Part shown: positions 15,517 through 24,682 of the stretch, one piece after another
Layout: each line of letters starts with the position of its first letter
Numbering within the stretch: the first letter of the stretch is position 1
Assembly (NCBI RefSeq): GCF_013403915.1
Contig: NZ_JABFDI010000012.1
Span: 1 to 64,000 of the forward strand
Direction: 5' to 3'
Source: Winogradskyella pacifica
GTDB lineage: Bacteria; Bacteroidota; Bacteroidia; Flavobacteriales; Flavobacteriaceae
DNA: 64,000 nucleotides
Notes under the pieces: model-generated
Database searches by the model: none
Told to the model about the DNA's origin: nothing
Seen by the model: only the letters and a program-made list of their open reading frames with translations
Position numbers and translations under genes: made by a program

Positions 15517-16029
15517 ATGCCTGTAAAAATTAGATTACAAAGACACGGTAAAAAAGGAAAACCTTATTACTGGATCGTAGCAGCGGATTCTCGCGCTAAA
15601 AGAGATGGTAAATACCTAGAAAAATTAGGTGCTTACAATCCAAACACAAATCCTGCAACTATTGAATTAAATGTTGACGGAGCTGTACAATGGTTACAAA
15701 ATGGTGCACAACCAACTGACACTGCAAAAGCTATTTTATCTTATAAAGGAGCAATGCTAAAAAATCATTTAGCTGGTGGAGTTAGAAAAGGTGCATTAAC
15801 TGAAGAGCAAGCAGAATCAAAATTCAACGCTTGGTTAGAAGAAAAAGCAGCTAAAGTTGAAGCAAAAACTGATGGTTTATCTAAAGCTGATGCAGATGCG
15901 AAAGCTAAAGCATTAGAAGCTGAAAAAGCTGTAAACGAAGCACGTATTGCTGCAGCAGCGCCAGTTGTTGAAGAAGAAGTAGCAGAAGATGTTGCAACTG
16001 AAGAAACAGCAGCTAACGAAGAAGAATAA
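15517..16029 (+). CDS. rpsP: 30S ribosomal protein S16
   Basis: A 170-residue S16. The core (about 1-85) is standard: VKIRLQRHGKKGKPYYWIVAADSRAKRDGKYLEKLGAYNP. Residues about 90-170 form a long Ala/Glu/Lys-rich tail ending in an acidic stretch (EEEVAEDVATEETAANEEE), making the protein about twice the length of the Escherichia coli one; such tails occur in related bacteria. It heads the rpsP-rimM block, followed by a terminator-like hairpin. Confidence 0.97.
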   Translation: MPVKIRLQRHGKKGKPYYWIVAADSRAKRDGKYLEKLGAYNPNTNPATIELNVDGAVQWLQNGAQPTDTAKAILSYKGAMLKNHLAGGVRKGALTEEQAESKFNAWLEEKAAKVEAKTDGLSKADADAKAKALEAEKAVNEARIAAAAPVVEEEVAEDVATEETAANEEE

Positions 16030-16051
16030 AAAAATTATTTTTTATACTTTT

Positions 16052-16083
16052 AACCCAGACTATTTTAGTCTGGGTTTTTTTAT
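16052..16083 (+). terminator. Terminator after rpsP
   Basis: AACCCAGACT (16052-16061) pairs perfectly with AGTCTGGGTT (16067-16076), followed by a T run. Confidence 0.9.
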
Positions 16084-16160
16084 GTGAAATTGTATATTAT
16101 TTTGAATACCATAGGTTTTTAAACACATTTCGTCATAAAGAAAAATCTTATTATTACTAA

Positions 16161-16186
16161 CTGAGATCCTGAAACTAGTTCAGGAA
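16161..16186. repeat. Palindromic intergenic repeat
   Basis: TCCTGAA and TTCAGGA form a perfect inverted repeat about the centre ACTAG. It lies just upstream of rimM and resembles short palindromes dispersed in intergenic DNA of related bacteria. It has no T run. Confidence 0.4.
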
Positions 16187-16202
16187 GACAACTAAATTTG
16201 TC

Positions 16203-16730
16203 ATGAAAAAAGAAGAGTGTTTTTATTTAGGGAAAATTGTATCAAAATACAGCTTTAAAGGCGAACTTCTCGCGAAGCTAGATACAGACGAACCTGATTT
16301 ATATGATAACCTTGATGCTATTTTTATAGATCTGAGAGGAAACTTGGTGCCTTTCTTTGTGGAATCATCACAATTACACAAATCGGATTTATTACGTTTA
16401 AAATTTGAAGACGTCGATACTGAAGCTGATGCTGATTCTTTAATAAAAACCGAATTATACTTGCCATTAGATTTGCTTCCTAAACTTGAAGGTGATAAAT
16501 TTTATTTTCATGAAGTTATAGGTTTCACAATTAAAGACACCAATTTTGGAGAGGTAGGTATTCTTCAAAGTATTAATGATACTACGGCCCAGTCGTTATT
16601 CGAAATAGATAGAGATGGCATTGAAATCTTAATTCCTATGAATGATGAATTTATAGTTAAGGTAGATCGGGAAAATAAAACAATAGAGGTAAATACACCC
16701 GAAGGATTGATAGATCTTTATATAGAGTAA
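16203..16730 (+). CDS. rimM: Ribosome maturation factor RimM
   Basis: A 175-residue protein with the RimM N-terminal barrel (FYLGKIVSKYSFKGELLAKLDTDEPDLY) and the PRC-barrel C-terminus (FYFHEVIGFTIKDTNFGEVGIL ... LIPMNDEFIVKVDRENKTIEV). RimM assists 30S head assembly and binds S19. Placement directly after rpsP is the conserved bacterial order. Confidence 0.95.
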   Translation: MKKEECFYLGKIVSKYSFKGELLAKLDTDEPDLYDNLDAIFIDLRGNLVPFFVESSQLHKSDLLRLKFEDVDTEADADSLIKTELYLPLDLLPKLEGDKFYFHEVIGFTIKDTNFGEVGILQSINDTTAQSLFEIDRDGIEILIPMNDEFIVKVDRENKTIEVNTPEGLIDLYIE

Positions 16731-16769
16731 ATCCCAAATTAAAAATAACAAATTCCAAAGGATACGATT

Positions 16770-17117
16770 ATGGCAGGTGGTAAAATTTACGACTTAGAAG
16801 AAAGAACTTACTTGTTTGCCCGTGATTGTAGATTCAAAGTTAAAGAACTGAAACGAACCATTTCAAACATTGAAGATGGAAAACAATTAGTAAAATCATC
16901 TGGATCTGTTGCTGCCAACTATATTGAAGCAAATGAAAAACTTGGAGATAAAGACTTTAAGTTTAGATTGAAAATTTCGAGAAAGGAAGCTAAAGAATCT
17001 GTTTTATGGTTAAAACTATTACGAGACTTAAACTCCGATGACAAAGAACTAGTTAACCTTATAAATGAAGCTGAGCAACTTCGAAAAATATTATCTGCAA
17101 TTATTAACAAATCATAA
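16770..17117 (+). CDS. Four-helix bundle protein (23S rRNA intervening-sequence type)
   Basis: A 115-residue protein of the four-helix bundle family first noted as the ORF inside 23S rRNA intervening sequences: start KIYDLEERTYLFARDCRFKVKEL, then QLVKSSGSVAANYIEANE and the tail LRKILSAIINK. The function is unknown. It is inserted between rimM and trmN6, 39 bases after rimM, in a block that otherwise is housekeeping, suggesting a mobile or facultative gene. Confidence 0.85.
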   Translation: MAGGKIYDLEERTYLFARDCRFKVKELKRTISNIEDGKQLVKSSGSVAANYIEANEKLGDKDFKFRLKISRKEAKESVLWLKLLRDLNSDDKELVNLINEAEQLRKILSAIINKS

Positions 17118-17156
17118 TCCGTTTTGGATTTTGTAATTTAAATTTTGGAATTTTTT

Positions 17157-17867
17157 ATGAAGCCTTTTAAATTCAAAGAATTCACAGTCCATCAAGAGCG
17201 TTGTGCTATGAAAATTGGCACAGACGGAGTGTTACTTGGCGCTTGGACTTCTGTTGAGCATAATCCGTATAATGTTTTAGATATTGGTTCTGGTACAGGC
17301 ATCCTAAGTCTAATGATTGCGCAAAGAAGTCATGCAGATCAAATTGAAGCCATAGAAATAGATGATGATGCCTTTGAACAATGCGTAGAGAATTTTGAAA
17401 ACTCACCTTGGGCAGACCGTTTATTTTGCTTCCATGCCTCTCTATTAGAATATATCGAAGCTGTGCATGAAAAGTTTGATCTTATTATTTGTAACCCTCC
17501 ATTTTACACAGAAGATTACAAAACAAAAGACAGTGCTAGAGACTTAGCTCGCTTTAGTGATGCCATGCCATTGGAACATATTATTTTTGCTGTTATAAAT
17601 TTTTTATCTGAAAAGGGTAAGTTTTCTATCGTTCTTCCATATAAAGACGAACAAAAGTATATTGAAGAAGCAAGTCTCATTGATCTTTTCCCTAATCGCA
17701 TCCTGAGAGTCAGAGGAAATGAAAAATCGGATATTAAAAGAAGTCTCATAGAATTCTCTTATTCAGAAAGTCCAATTAAAATTTCAGAATTAATTATAGA
17801 AACCGAACGTCATCACTACACAGAAGATTATATTAATCTCACCAAAGATTTTTATTTAAAAATGTAA
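17157..17867 (+). CDS. trmN6: tRNA1(Val) (adenine(37)-N6)-methyltransferase
   Basis: A 236-residue class I SAM-dependent methyltransferase of the YfiC/TrmN6 type. It starts FKFKEFTVHQERCAMKIGTDGVLLGAW, with SAM motif VLDIGSGTGILSLM and the N6-adenine motif IICNPPFY. The ATG at 17157 is chosen over a TTG four codons upstream. It modifies A37 of tRNA-Val. It follows the four-helix gene on the same strand; a hairpin lies 16 bases after its stop. Confidence 0.9.
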   Translation: MKPFKFKEFTVHQERCAMKIGTDGVLLGAWTSVEHNPYNVLDIGSGTGILSLMIAQRSHADQIEAIEIDDDAFEQCVENFENSPWADRLFCFHASLLEYIEAVHEKFDLIICNPPFYTEDYKTKDSARDLARFSDAMPLEHIIFAVINFLSEKGKFSIVLPYKDEQKYIEEASLIDLFPNRILRVRGNEKSDIKRSLIEFSYSESPIKISELIIETERHHYTEDYINLTKDFYLKM

Positions 17868-17882
17868 AAAGCATAAATCTAG

Positions 17883-17906
17883 TATACGCTAAAATCAGAG
17901 CGTATA
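17883..17906 (+). terminator. Hairpin after trmN6
   Basis: TATACGCT (17883-17890) pairs perfectly with AGCGTATA (17899-17906), with flanking ATCTA/TAGAT able to extend the stem. There is no T run, so termination would be weak. Confidence 0.4.
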
Positions 17907-18047
17907 AAACTTTAGATATAAATAGCGTCCTCCCTTCTATTAATTTTTATCTAGCAACGCCCCTATTCATTTCATATCAAATAAAAATCTTTTGATTATA
18001 AAATTTTGATGTATTTTTAAGATATCTAATTTTCAAAAATACCTGAC

Positions 18048-19079
18048 GTGAGTACTCCAAAAATAGAAATTTCCGCGAATAATTTAATAAAAATACTTTT
18101 ACTTACAGGGGGTCTTTTAGCTTTGTTTTTCTACGGAAAAGACCTTATACTTCCTTTATTAGTTGCTGCCATCATTGCTATTTTACTCGATATACCAGTT
18201 CAAAAACTCAAAAGTTGGGGATTGCCAAATTGGCTTTCTATTGCCTTAGCAGTTTTATTTATGTTACTGTTTTTTTTATTGATTTTTTGGCTTTTAAATT
18301 CCCAAATAAATACCATGGCAGAAGATTGGCCAACTATTAAAGACAAGGCAAATGAAAAATTAAATTCATTATCGCAATGGGCAAACAACCAGTTAAATTG
18401 GGATTATAAAGATTATATAGAAGGTAACAAAAAACTGGTTGAAAAAGCGGAAGGTTTAATTAGTACTTTCTTAGCTTCACTTATGAGTCTATTATCGCAA
18501 TCCCTTATCATATTTGTCTATATTATCCTTTTTTTGATGCAAAAAAAGCAGTTTATAACATTTTTTAAAAAACAATTTTCAAATGAGGCCGCGATAAGTT
18601 CATTATTAAGAAAATCAGCTCAAACCATTAAAAACTATTTCGTTGGTAAAGGAAAAATAATGGTGTTCTTATTTATCATTTATTATATTGGCTTCTTATT
18701 TGGCTCTGTACCTTATGCCTTATTTTTAGCTCTATTTGCATCACTGTTTTCAATTATTCCATATGTTGGTAATTTAATTGGTGGTGGAATTGCTGTAGCG
18801 CTTTCCTATCTCTATGCTGGGTCAACGCCTGCCTTAATTGTTATTGGTGTTATTTCCGTAACTCAACTCGTAGAAAATTATGTACTAACCCCTTGGATTA
18901 TTGGCGATGAAATCAATTTAAATCCCTTCATTACTATTTTCGGAATCATTTTATTCTCTGCATTATGGGGAGTTGTTGGAGCAGTTATATCGTTACCATT
19001 AATTGGAGTTTTAAAAGTAATATTCGACCATACCAAAGGCATGGAAGCGTGGGCTTACTTATTAAAAAAAACAGACTGA
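18048..19079 (+). CDS. AI-2E family transporter
   Basis: A 343-residue inner-membrane protein with about eight membrane segments. It shows the family pattern: FYGKDLILPLLVAAIIAILLDIPVQKL early, a soluble helical insert (about 90-145), and the end YVLTPWIIGDEINLNPFITIFGIILFSALWGVVGAVISLPLIGVLKVI. Members export small molecules or act as Na+/H+ antiporters; the substrate cannot be inferred. The start is GTG, since no upstream ATG fits. Confidence 0.9.
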   Translation: MSTPKIEISANNLIKILLLTGGLLALFFYGKDLILPLLVAAIIAILLDIPVQKLKSWGLPNWLSIALAVLFMLLFFLLIFWLLNSQINTMAEDWPTIKDKANEKLNSLSQWANNQLNWDYKDYIEGNKKLVEKAEGLISTFLASLMSLLSQSLIIFVYIILFLMQKKQFITFFKKQFSNEAAISSLLRKSAQTIKNYFVGKGKIMVFLFIIYYIGFLFGSVPYALFLALFASLFSIIPYVGNLIGGGIAVALSYLYAGSTPALIVIGVISVTQLVENYVLTPWIIGDEINLNPFITIFGIILFSALWGVVGAVISLPLIGVLKVIFDHTKGMEAWAYLLKKTD

Positions 19080-19333
19080 CAGTGATGATCTTAACAATAT
19101 TTAATTTCACTCATATTTCTAATTTTTCAATATAATTTATACCATTTACCACTTCTAAAAAACACACATTAAATTGTTAACCGCAATCGTATTCGCTATT
19201 TTTGTAATTCATTTAACTAAATATAACAATAGGAGGAGACCTCATTATCTATGCTTATTGAAACGCTATTTTTTATCCGTAATTTAAGCACAGCAATCAC
19301 CTCTAATTTTTAATCTCTATAAAATCTAATTCC

Positions 19334-20512
19334 ATGAAACCAGATTTATTCGAAGCACCAGATTATTATAATCTTGATGAATTACTCACAGAAGAACACA
19401 AGTTAGTGCGTGATGCAGCAAGAGCATGGGTAAAGCGCGATGTCTCACCTATAATTGAGGAGTATGCTCAAAAAGCAGAATTCCCAAAACAAATCATTAA
19501 TGGTTTGGCCGAAATAGGAGCTTTTGGCCCCTATATTCCTGAAGAATATGGAGGAGCCGGATTAGACCAAATCTCTTATGGTTTAATAATGCAAGAAATT
19601 GAACGTGGAGATTCAGGTGTACGTAGTACAGCATCTGTGCAATCGTCTTTAGTAATGTATCCTATTTGGAAATACGGTAACGAGGAGCAACGCCAAAAAT
19701 ACTTACCAAAATTAGCTTCTGGCGAATGGATTGGCTCTTTTGGATTAACAGAACCAGATCATGGTTCTAATCCAGGCGGTATGGTAACCAATTTTAAAGA
19801 CATGGGAGACCATTACCTTTTAAATGGAGCAAAGATGTGGATTAGTAATTCACCTTTTTGTAACGTTGCTGTCGTATGGGCAAAAGATGAAAGCGGTCGT
19901 ATTCACGGTTTAATCGTAGAACGTGGTATGGAAGGTTTCTCTACACCAGAGACACATAACAAATGGTCACTAAGAGCTTCTGCAACTGGTGAACTTATTT
20001 TTGATAATGTAAAAGTGCCTAAAGAAAATTTACTACCAAACAAATCTGGATTAGGAGCACCATTAGGTTGTTTAGATTCGGCACGTTTTGGTATTGCTTG
20101 GGGAGCGATTGGTGCAGCAATGGACTGTTACGATACAGCCTTACGTTACAGTAAAGAACGTATGCAATTTGGAAAACCGATTGGACAATTTCAACTACAA
20201 CAAAAGAAATTAGCTGAGATGATTACCGAAATCACAAAAGCGCAATTATTAGCTTGGAGACTTGGTGTAATGCGTGAAAACGGTACAGCAACCTCAGCAC
20301 AAATATCTATGGCAAAACGAAATAATGTAGATATGGCTTTAACTATTGCTCGCGATGCAAGACAAATGTTAGGTGGCATGGGAATTAGTGGTGAATACTC
20401 TATTATGAGACACATGATGAACCTTGAAAGTGTAGTAACTTATGAAGGTACTCACGATATTCATTTATTAATTACAGGCTTGGACGTTACAGGTTTAAAC
20501 GCTTTTAAATAG
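19334..20512 (+). CDS. Glutaryl-CoA dehydrogenase-type acyl-CoA dehydrogenase
   Basis: A 392-residue FAD enzyme. The acyl-CoA dehydrogenase fold is complete, with the catalytic base Glu371 in TYEGTHDIH. RSTASVQSSLVMYPI with Arg97 matches the glutaryl-CoA dehydrogenase substrate site, as do FGLTEPDHGSNPGGM and KMWISNSPFCNVAVVWAKDE. It would oxidise and decarboxylate glutaryl-CoA to crotonyl-CoA in lysine and tryptophan breakdown, passing electrons to ETF. The gene stands alone, with a strong terminator downstream. Confidence 0.92.
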   Translation: MKPDLFEAPDYYNLDELLTEEHKLVRDAARAWVKRDVSPIIEEYAQKAEFPKQIINGLAEIGAFGPYIPEEYGGAGLDQISYGLIMQEIERGDSGVRSTASVQSSLVMYPIWKYGNEEQRQKYLPKLASGEWIGSFGLTEPDHGSNPGGMVTNFKDMGDHYLLNGAKMWISNSPFCNVAVVWAKDESGRIHGLIVERGMEGFSTPETHNKWSLRASATGELIFDNVKVPKENLLPNKSGLGAPLGCLDSARFGIAWGAIGAAMDCYDTALRYSKERMQFGKPIGQFQLQQKKLAEMITEITKAQLLAWRLGVMRENGTATSAQISMAKRNNVDMALTIARDARQMLGGMGISGEYSIMRHMMNLESVVTYEGTHDIHLLITGLDVTGLNAFK

Positions 20513-20581
20513 TCGCTAAGCAACATTTTACTATTACATTCGGAAGCATACGTTTCGAAACATAGCAAAACGAAAAATTAA

Positions 20582-20613
20582 AAAATGCTTCTCATTATTG
20601 AGGAGCATTTTTT
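20582..20613 (+). terminator. Terminator of the acyl-CoA dehydrogenase gene
   Basis: A 13-base stem (AAAATGCTTCTCA at 20582-20594 with 20599-20611, one G.T pair) is followed by T. It overlaps the first codons of a longer reading of the next gene, and so argues for that gene's later start. Confidence 0.85.
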
Positions 20614-20641
20614 GTTTAAATTAGTCGAACATAAAAATAAG

Positions 20642-21538
20642 ATGTCTTCAAAAACAAGATTAGATCGCGCATACAAGAACGCCAAACGACTTAAGTTTAA
20701 CGATACTTCCAAATATATTTTATTTAGCGACTGCCACCGCGGAGATAATAGTTTTGCGGATGATTTTGCTAATAATCGCAACATTTACTTTCATGCTTTA
20801 CGGCACTACTATATGGAAGGATTTAGCTATTGCGAACTTGGTGACGGTGATGAACTATGGGAAAACATCACATTTGAAAGCATTTTTTATGCCCATAAAA
20901 ATGTGTACATGCTGATGAAACAATTTCATGATGAAGACCGCTTACACATGATTTGGGGTAACCATGATATGGTGTATCGCGATCCAAAATATGTAGAAAA
21001 ACATTTATCTACTTTTTTTGATCCAAAAACAGGCAATGATGAAGACTTATTTTGCGGCATACAATATCATGAAGGCATTATTTTAGAACATACAGATACC
21101 AAACAACAATTATTTCTAACCCATGGTCATCAAGCGGATTGGTGGAATTTCCTCTTTTGGAAATGGAGCCGGTTTATGGTTCGTATGTTATGGAAACCAC
21201 TGAATGTAATGGGAATTGCAGACCCCACAAGTCCTGCCAAGAACTATACCGAACTTATTAAAATAGAACGTCGCACTAAACGATGGATTATTGAAAACAA
21301 CAACTTAATCACCATCGTTGGACATACACATCGACCACGTTTTCCTGAACCAGGTGACATCGCTTATTTTAATGATGGTAGCTGTGTGCATCCAAGAAGC
21401 ATTACGGGTTTGGAAATTGAAAATGGATCAATTTCACTAATCAAGTGGCAAATTGTATCGTCTAAAGATGGCAACTTAAAAATTGATCGGTTTTTGTTAG
21501 AAGGACCTACAAAATTATCAGAATATAAAACGGAATAA
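20642..21538 (+). CDS. Metallophosphoesterase (calcineurin-like)
   Basis: A 298-residue phosphoesterase. Metal motifs are FSDCHRGDN near the start, GDGDELWEN, WGNHD, THGHQADWWN and GHTHRPRF. The order D-x-H / GD-x-x-D / GNHD / H / GHTH is the calcineurin-like set, related to UDP-diacylglucosamine hydrolase-like enzymes. An ATG 57 bases upstream is in frame but lies inside the preceding terminator, so the start at 20642 (MSSKTRLDRAY) is chosen. The substrate is unknown. Confidence 0.88.
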   Translation: MSSKTRLDRAYKNAKRLKFNDTSKYILFSDCHRGDNSFADDFANNRNIYFHALRHYYMEGFSYCELGDGDELWENITFESIFYAHKNVYMLMKQFHDEDRLHMIWGNHDMVYRDPKYVEKHLSTFFDPKTGNDEDLFCGIQYHEGIILEHTDTKQQLFLTHGHQADWWNFLFWKWSRFMVRMLWKPLNVMGIADPTSPAKNYTELIKIERRTKRWIIENNNLITIVGHTHRPRFPEPGDIAYFNDGSCVHPRSITGLEIENGSISLIKWQIVSSKDGNLKIDRFLLEGPTKLSEYKTE

Positions 21539-21572
21539 TTTTCATGAAACTATTGGAAATTTAGTTCCTTAT

Positions 21573-21603
21573 AAAAAAGATTCCTGCCTTCGCAGGAATT
21601 TGT
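21573..21603. terminator. Bidirectional terminator, palindromic repeat
   Basis: ATTCCTGC (21580-21587) pairs with GCAGGAAT (21592-21599) around the loop CTTC, with T runs on both sides. It serves the converging phosphoesterase and ferredoxin genes. The TTCCTGC/GCAGGAA core recurs at 45851-45868 and, in part, at 52732-52751. Confidence 0.8.
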
Positions 21604-21936
21604 TTAAGACTCAGGCGCTAACTCCACTTCCAAACCTTCCATTTCTGGTGTCATTTGAATTTGGCAACCTAAACGCGAATTATCTTTAACATCAAAGGCC
21701 TCAGAGAGCATGGCTTCTTCATCATCTTGCATTCCTGGTAATTCGGTTTCGCTTAATACGTAACATTGACAAGATGCACACATAGCCATACCTCCACAGA
21801 TACCTATGGTGCCTTCTGGAGCTAGCTCGTAAGAACGAACGATCTCCATTAAGTTCATGGCCATATCTGTCGGAGCTTCAATTTGATGTTTAACTCCTTC
21901 TCTATCTATAATGGTAATATTTATATCTTGTTCCAT
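21604..21936 (-). CDS. 2Fe-2S ferredoxin
   Basis: A 110-residue adrenodoxin-type ferredoxin. The cluster cysteines are in GICGGMAMCASCQCYV and the fourth is in RLGCQIQM, the C-x5-C-x2-C...C layout. The start MEQDINITII is preferred to an ATG 27 bases upstream because the fold begins there. It lies next to a TrxR-like ferredoxin-NADP reductase, Mrp and a NifU-like protein, so it likely carries electrons from NADPH, possibly for Fe-S assembly. Confidence 0.92.
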   Translation of the reverse strand: MEQDINITIIDREGVKHQIEAPTDMAMNLMEIVRSYELAPEGTIGICGGMAMCASCQCYVLSETELPGMQDDEEAMLSEAFDVKDNSRLGCQIQMTPEMEGLEVELAPES

Positions 21937-21995
21937 AATCAGTTTCCAAGAATGCGGAAACATTCTCTTTTAAGACCTGTTAAGTCTATTTTACA

Positions 21996-23057
21996 TTAAT
22001 CAAAAGCTTTAACAACTGCCTTAGGCGCTTCTTTTCTAGAGCCATCAAAACCATCAACTCCAGCAACTGTAGTGTACTTTAACACATAACGTTTTCCTGG
22101 ATTAATAATTTTATAAGCAGACTGACACATTAATGTAGCTTCGTGAAAACCACAAAGAATTAATTTTAATTTCCCAGGATACGTATTAACGTCTCCAATA
22201 GCAAAAATACCAGGAATATTAGTTTGATAGTCTAATGAATTATCAACCTTAATGGCATTCTTTTCTATCTCAAGTCCCCAATTTGCAATGGGTCCTAGTT
22301 TAGGAGACAATCCAAACAATGGAATAAAATGATCGCATTTTACTTCAAATTCTTTTTCAATATGTTGCGCTTGTTTTACAACTATAGCTTTCACTTTATC
22401 ATCACCAACAATGCCTATAACTTCGGCTGGTGTAATAAGGTTTATTTTTCCGTTATTCTTTAATTCCTGTACTTTTTCAACAGAATCTAAATGCCCTCTA
22501 AATTCGTTTCGTCTATGAATTAAAGTCACACTTTTAGCGACATCACTTAAAAAGATACTCCAATCTAAGGCTGAATCTCCACCTCCTGCAATCACAACAT
22601 TTTTACCGCGATACATTTCAGGTTCCTTAATCATGTACTCCACACCCTTATCTTCAAAATCAGCTATATTATGGATTAAAGGCTTACGAGGTTCAAAACT
22701 TCCTAATCCACCTGCAATTGCAACTACTGGAGCTTGATGTTTTGTACCTTTATTGGTGGTAACGATAAACGTACCGTCCTCTTGTTTTTCTATAGTTTCT
22801 GCACGTTCTCCTAAAGTAAACCCTGGTTCGAACTGCTTACACTGCTCCATTAACTTATCCGTTAAATCACCAGCTAAAATCTCTGGGTATGCCGGAATAT
22901 CATAAATTGGTTTTTTAGGATAGAGTTCTGTACATTGACCACCTTGTTGTGGTAAGGCATCAATTAAATGGCATTTTAATTTTAAAAGTCCAGCTTCAAA
23001 AACCGTAAAAAGCCCGGTTGGACCAGCGCCAATAATAAGTATATCTGTTGTAATCAT
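21996..23057 (-). CDS. Ferredoxin--NADP reductase, thioredoxin reductase-like
   Basis: A 353-residue FAD/NADP flavoprotein. The FAD motif IIGAGPTGLF is at the N-terminus, QQGGQCTELYPKKPIYDIPAYPEI is diagnostic of the TrxR-like ferredoxin-NADP reductase family, NADPH-binding is VVIAGGGDSALDW, and FAIGDVNTYPGKLKLILCGFHEA completes the FAD site. There is no CxxC redox pair, so it is not a thioredoxin reductase. The C-terminal extension (about 325-353) is typical of these reductases. It sits with the ferredoxin gene in the same orientation. Confidence 0.93.
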   Translation of the reverse strand: MITTDILIIGAGPTGLFTVFEAGLLKLKCHLIDALPQQGGQCTELYPKKPIYDIPAYPEILAGDLTDKLMEQCKQFEPGFTLGERAETIEKQEDGTFIVTTNKGTKHQAPVVAIAGGLGSFEPRKPLIHNIADFEDKGVEYMIKEPEMYRGKNVVIAGGGDSALDWSIFLSDVAKSVTLIHRRNEFRGHLDSVEKVQELKNNGKINLITPAEVIGIVGDDKVKAIVVKQAQHIEKEFEVKCDHFIPLFGLSPKLGPIANWGLEIEKNAIKVDNSLDYQTNIPGIFAIGDVNTYPGKLKLILCGFHEATLMCQSAYKIINPGKRYVLKYTTVAGVDGFDGSRKEAPKAVVKAFD

Positions 23058-23119
23058 GAATGTAAAATTGAATACAAAACTACTAATGTCGTTTTAATCA
23101 GAATGTGATAAATGTCACA

Positions 23120-23362
23120 TTATTTTTCAACATTAATAACTTTTTCGATTTGTGGAGCATATTTTTTAATAGTCATCTCTACACCAGATTTTAAGGTCAT
23201 CTGATTAACGCTACACGATGTGCAAGCACCTACAAGTTGTACTTTTACAAACTTACCATCGTCAATAGATAATAAATTAATATCGCCTCCATCACTTTGT
23301 AGAAACGGACGGATTTCATCCAATGCTTTTTCTACGTTTAATCTAAGTTCTTCTGTGCTCAT
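23120..23362 (-). CDS. NifU C-terminal domain (Nfu-type) Fe-S scaffold
   Basis: An 80-residue Nfu domain: LRPFLQSDGGDINLLSID-like start and VGACTSCSVNQMTLKSGVE with the CxxC that holds a bridging Fe-S cluster. Its start codon directly follows the mrp stop, so the two are translated as a pair. It would act as a scaffold or carrier delivering clusters to target proteins. Confidence 0.92.
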   Translation of the reverse strand: MSTEELRLNVEKALDEIRPFLQSDGGDINLLSIDDGKFVKVQLVGACTSCSVNQMTLKSGVEMTIKKYAPQIEKVINVEK

Positions 23363-24502
23363 TTAATTTTTTTTAACAGCAGAGCAACCTGCCATTGTTG
23401 TGATTTTTATCGCTTCCGTAGCTGGTAATGCGTCATTACGATCTACCACCTGCTGAACAACATCTCTTGTAATTGCTTCAAAAGCTGCTTCAATCGGAGT
23501 TCCTGTTTGCATTGCTGCTGGTCGTCCTAAATCACCAGCTTCTCTTATGCTTTGAACCAATGGTACTTCACCTAAAAACGGTACATTTAAATCTTCCGCT
23601 AAATGCTTAGCCCCTTCTTTTCCAAAAATATAGTATTTATTTTCTGGAAGCTCCGCAGGTGTAAAGTAGGCCATATTTTCTATAATACCTAAAACAGGTA
23701 CATTGATACTATCTTGCTGAAACATCGCCACTCCTTTTTTAGCATCTGCTAAAGCTACATTTTGAGGTGTACTCACCACAACAGCTCCTGTGATAGGCAA
23801 AGCTTGCATAATACTTAAGTGAATATCTCCCGTTCCTGGAGGTAAATCAATTAACATAAAGTCTAATTCTCCCCAAGCCGCATCAAATATCATTTGATTT
23901 AAAGCTTTAGAAGCCATTGGCCCTCTCCAAATAACGGCTTGATCTGGTTTTGTAAAAAATCCGATAGATAATACTTTTACTCCGTAATTCTCTACAGGTT
24001 TCATTTTAGATTTTCCATCAATGGTTACAGATAGTGGTCGTTCGTTAGCCACATCGAACATAATCGGAATTGAAGGTCCGTAGATATCAGCATCTAAAAT
24101 ACCAACTTTAAATCCCATCTTTGCTAAAGTCACAGCCAAGTTTGCGGTTACTGTAGATTTACCTACTCCACCTTTACCAGACGCAACTGCCACAATATTC
24201 TGAATACCTGGAATGGACTTTCCTTTAATCTCGTTTTTTGCAGATGTTGCTGGTGCATCAACTTTTATATTGACTTTTATCTTTGCTTTTTCGTACACTA
24301 GCTTGTGTATTGTTTGCAAAATTTCAACTTCTGTCTTTTTACGTGCTTGAAGACTTGGGTTTCTTATGGTGATGTCTACAATGACTTCATCTGCAAACGT
24401 AACAACATTAGTTACCGCTCCACTATCTACCATATTTTCACCTTCACCAGGTGCTGTAATAGTTTTAAGCGCGTTAAGTATATCTTGTTTTATTAATTTC
24501 AT
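23363..24502 (-). CDS. Mrp/NBP35-family iron-sulfur carrier ATPase
   Basis: A 379-residue P-loop ATPase. Residues 1-80 are a MIP18/DUF59 domain, the Walker A deviant motif SGKGGVGKST is at 108-117, then GILDADIYGPSIP and DFMLIDLPPGTGDIHLS. The C-terminal TTMAGCSAVKKN keeps a single Cys. The start at 24502 (MKLIKQDIL) replaces a longer reading from 24580 because the DUF59 domain starts there. It loads or transfers Fe-S clusters and abuts the Nfu gene. Confidence 0.92.
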   Translation of the reverse strand: MKLIKQDILNALKTITAPGEGENMVDSGAVTNVVTFADEVIVDITIRNPSLQARKKTEVEILQTIHKLVYEKAKIKVNIKVDAPATSAKNEIKGKSIPGIQNIVAVASGKGGVGKSTVTANLAVTLAKMGFKVGILDADIYGPSIPIMFDVANERPLSVTIDGKSKMKPVENYGVKVLSIGFFTKPDQAVIWRGPMASKALNQMIFDAAWGELDFMLIDLPPGTGDIHLSIMQALPITGAVVVSTPQNVALADAKKGVAMFQQDSINVPVLGIIENMAYFTPAELPENKYYIFGKEGAKHLAEDLNVPFLGEVPLVQSIREAGDLGRPAAMQTGTPIEAAFEAITRDVVQQVVDRNDALPATEAIKITTMAGCSAVKKN

Positions 24503-24682
24503 ATCGTTTAAAGACTTAAGAAAATGGAGACTAGAATAAAGACTCGCGTTTTTTCTTATTAAGATTAATTCTAAACGCAAAGATACTTAGAATAGTTTAG
24601 AATTTGAACTAGATAAATTGAATTGATTAATGCCTGAATTCGATTTTTAAATACATTAAACGTTTGCAATTATTAAGAAAAA

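Noticed and set aside
20585-20641. Upstream start for the metallophosphoesterase
   Set aside because: The extra 19 codons are the terminator hairpin of the preceding gene; the conserved fold starts after the ATG at 20642.
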